Shown one piece after another: positions 6,028 through 6,913 of a stretch of DNA of 6,913 nucleotides. This DNA comes from HGM05232 sp044433325 (lineage in GTDB: Bacteria; Bacteroidota; Bacteroidia; Bacteroidales; Muribaculaceae), in contig JAWXTT010000117.1 in NCBI GenBank assembly GCA_044433325.1, positions 1 to 6,913 on the forward strand. Direction: 5' to 3'. The translations under genes were made by a program, and so were the position numbers. The notes beneath the pieces are model-generated. The model searched no databases, was not told where the DNA came from, and saw only the letters and a list, made by a program, of their open reading frames with translations. Within the stretch, counting starts at the first letter, position 1. The number at the start of each line of letters is the position of its first letter.

Positions 6028-6756
6028 TTAATTCTTAGTGAATACCAGTGGGTTACGACGTTTATGCTCGCTAATGCGGTGGTAGCGTTCTATAACAGTT
6101 TTTTCTGTTTCGCTAACCTCTTCACCATTAATGTAGCGTTCGATAGCAGCATAAGTGACACCCATCTCCTGTTCGTCAGTTTGTCCGTCAAATAACCCTG
6201 CCGAAGGGGCTTTCTTAATTACCACTTCAGGAGCACCTAGATAAGCTAAAAGTTCATATATCTGAGAAACTGTTAAATCAGAGATAGGGTTAATATCATA
6301 AGCACCATCTCCCCATTTAGTAAAGTAACCCATATAACCCTCACATTTATTACCTGTACCAACAACCAATGCACCTTCGCTAGCAGCAATAGCATATAAT
6401 GTAGTCATACGTAATCGTGGAGCAATGTTAGACAACGCCTGTTGATTAGGTGTAGTTGTTTTCTGCATTGAAGCAACCAATGTTTCCTTAGTTTCAGTCA
6501 AATCCACGATACGAGTTTCAATACCAAAACGCTCATTCACTGCTAAGGCATCGTTTTTATCCTCGTTATAGTTACGATTAGATGTGCAAGGCATAATAAC
6601 ACCTATTGTTTTATCAGCAGCACGTTTACATAAAGCACCCACCAAAGCACAATCCTTACCTCCACTATTACCAAAAACTAATCCCTTAGCACCAGCCGCC
6701 GCCATAGCGTCAGCAATAAATTTTACTCTCTCAGCAATCTCTTTTTCACAATCCAT
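6028..6756 (-). CDS. nadE: NH3-dependent NAD+ synthetase
   Basis: NadE performs the last step of NAD+ synthesis: deamido-NAD + ATP + NH3 gives NAD+ + AMP + PPi, in the cytoplasm as a homodimer. The 242-aa protein is the single-domain type, with no glutaminase (nitrilase) domain, so free ammonia is the predicted nitrogen donor. Motifs in order are the pyrophosphatase P-loop GNSGGKDCA (29-37, with Cys36 where Ser is usual), APRLRMTTLYAIA (112-124), GTGNKCEGYMGYFTKWGDG (133-151) with YDINPISDL (153-161), and the substrate loop PSAGLFDGQTDEQEMG (184-199). The ATG at 6756 gives a normal N-terminal helix before the P-loop, and length is at the short end of normal for this type. It is transcribed alone toward tRNA-His. 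A weak promoter-like sequence and a small palindrome precede it. Enzyme class is certain; ammonia dependence is inferred from domain content. Confidence 0.96.
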   Translation of the reverse strand: MDCEKEIAERVKFIADAMAAAGAKGLVFGNSGGKDCALVGALCKRAADKTIGVIMPCTSNRNYNEDKNDALAVNERFGIETRIVDLTETKETLVASMQKTTTPNQQALSNIAPRLRMTTLYAIAASEGALVVGTGNKCEGYMGYFTKWGDGAYDINPISDLTVSQIYELLAYLGAPEVVIKKAPSAGLFDGQTDEQEMGVTYAAIERYINGEEVSETEKTVIERYHRISEHKRRNPLVFTKN

Positions 6757-6793
6757 ACTTAAATATTTTAGTTAAATGTTTTTCACCAACCTG

Positions 6794-6823
6794 CAAATCC
6801 AAAGAGCTGATTCACAGCTCAAG
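6794..6823 (-). promoter_or_regulatory. Candidate nadE promoter with palindrome in its spacer
   Basis: On the minus strand, CTTG (6823-6820) is followed by 18 nt and then TGGATTTG (6801-6794), one mismatch in each box from TTTG...TAnnTTTG, 38 nt upstream of the nadE ATG. The spacer is almost entirely the inverted repeat GAGCTG-TGAAT-CAGCTC (6820-6804). That is either an operator-like site or, in RNA, a 6-bp hairpin followed by a short U-run. This is an inference from position; no known NAD-regulator motif is recognised. Confidence 0.28.
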
Positions 6824-6860
6824 TTAAAGTTAAATAGAGCGAGTGAGTTTGGTGCATCGT

Positions 6861-6911
6861 GAAGAGAAAAAAGCGGAGCGTACTTTCGGTACGTGAGCAT
6901 TTTTTCTCTTC
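6861..6911. terminator. Large terminator-like hairpin with A6/T6 outer arms
   Basis: GAAGAGAAAAAA (6861-6872) is the exact reverse complement of 6900-6911. Inside, GC (6873-6874) pairs with GC (6897-6898), and CGTAC (6879-6883) pairs with GTACG (6889-6893) around loop TTTCG. On either strand a GC-rich inner stem is followed by six T, so it can work as a bidirectional intrinsic terminator. The most likely use is to end a gene lying to the right of the window. The rest of 6757-6860 holds no gene. Confidence 0.55.
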
Positions 6912-6913
6912 GG

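Noticed and set aside
6584..6775. Plus-strand open frame over the 5' end of nadE
   Set aside because: It is antisense to the P-loop region of nadE and resembles no protein I recognise.

Overview
The window looks like ordinary chromosome from a member of the Bacteroidota, probably Bacteroidales. The DNA is AT-rich and ribosome-binding sites are weak or absent. Several promoters fit the Bacteroidota -7 consensus TAnnTTTG, and the gene neighbourhoods (dut followed by a TPR protein, tandem rhomboids followed by an endonuclease/exonuclease/phosphatase-family protein) are ones I associate with that phylum. I cannot name the genus from sequence alone.

Left part (1-1560): a minus-strand unit runs leftward. 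It holds dut (dUTPase) and, 20 nt downstream, an exported tetratricopeptide-repeat protein that starts at TTG and leaves the window at base 1. Six bases upstream of the dut ATG sits an 88-bp element with 19-bp perfect terminal inverted repeats, flanked by TTA on both sides. It looks like a MITE or other small non-coding insertion.

Middle (1561-5834): a plus-strand block starts with dgt (HD-family dNTP triphosphohydrolase), transcribed divergently from dut. A separate promoter follows, and then a tightly packed three-gene operon: rhomboid protease 1, rhomboid protease 2 (overlapping by 17 nt, with a soluble C-terminal tail) and a membrane-anchored endonuclease/exonuclease/phosphatase-superfamily protein (11-nt gap). 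A strong hairpin closes the operon and is shared with the convergent tRNA gene.

Right part (5835-6913): minus-strand tRNA-His(GTG), with encoded CCA and encoded G-1, has a near-perfect Bacteroidota promoter. Beyond it lie nadE (ammonia-dependent NAD+ synthetase) on the minus strand, its leader with a small palindrome, and a large 51-nt bidirectional terminator-like hairpin at the window edge.

Functionally, dut and dgt both act on dNTP pools, by removing dUTP and hydrolysing dGTP/dNTPs. The rhomboid-rhomboid-EEP operon is the most interesting set: two intact intramembrane serine proteases are co-transcribed with a predicted periplasm-facing phosphodiesterase or phosphatase of unknown substrate. 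I see no phage, CRISPR, toxin-antitoxin or intact transposase gene.
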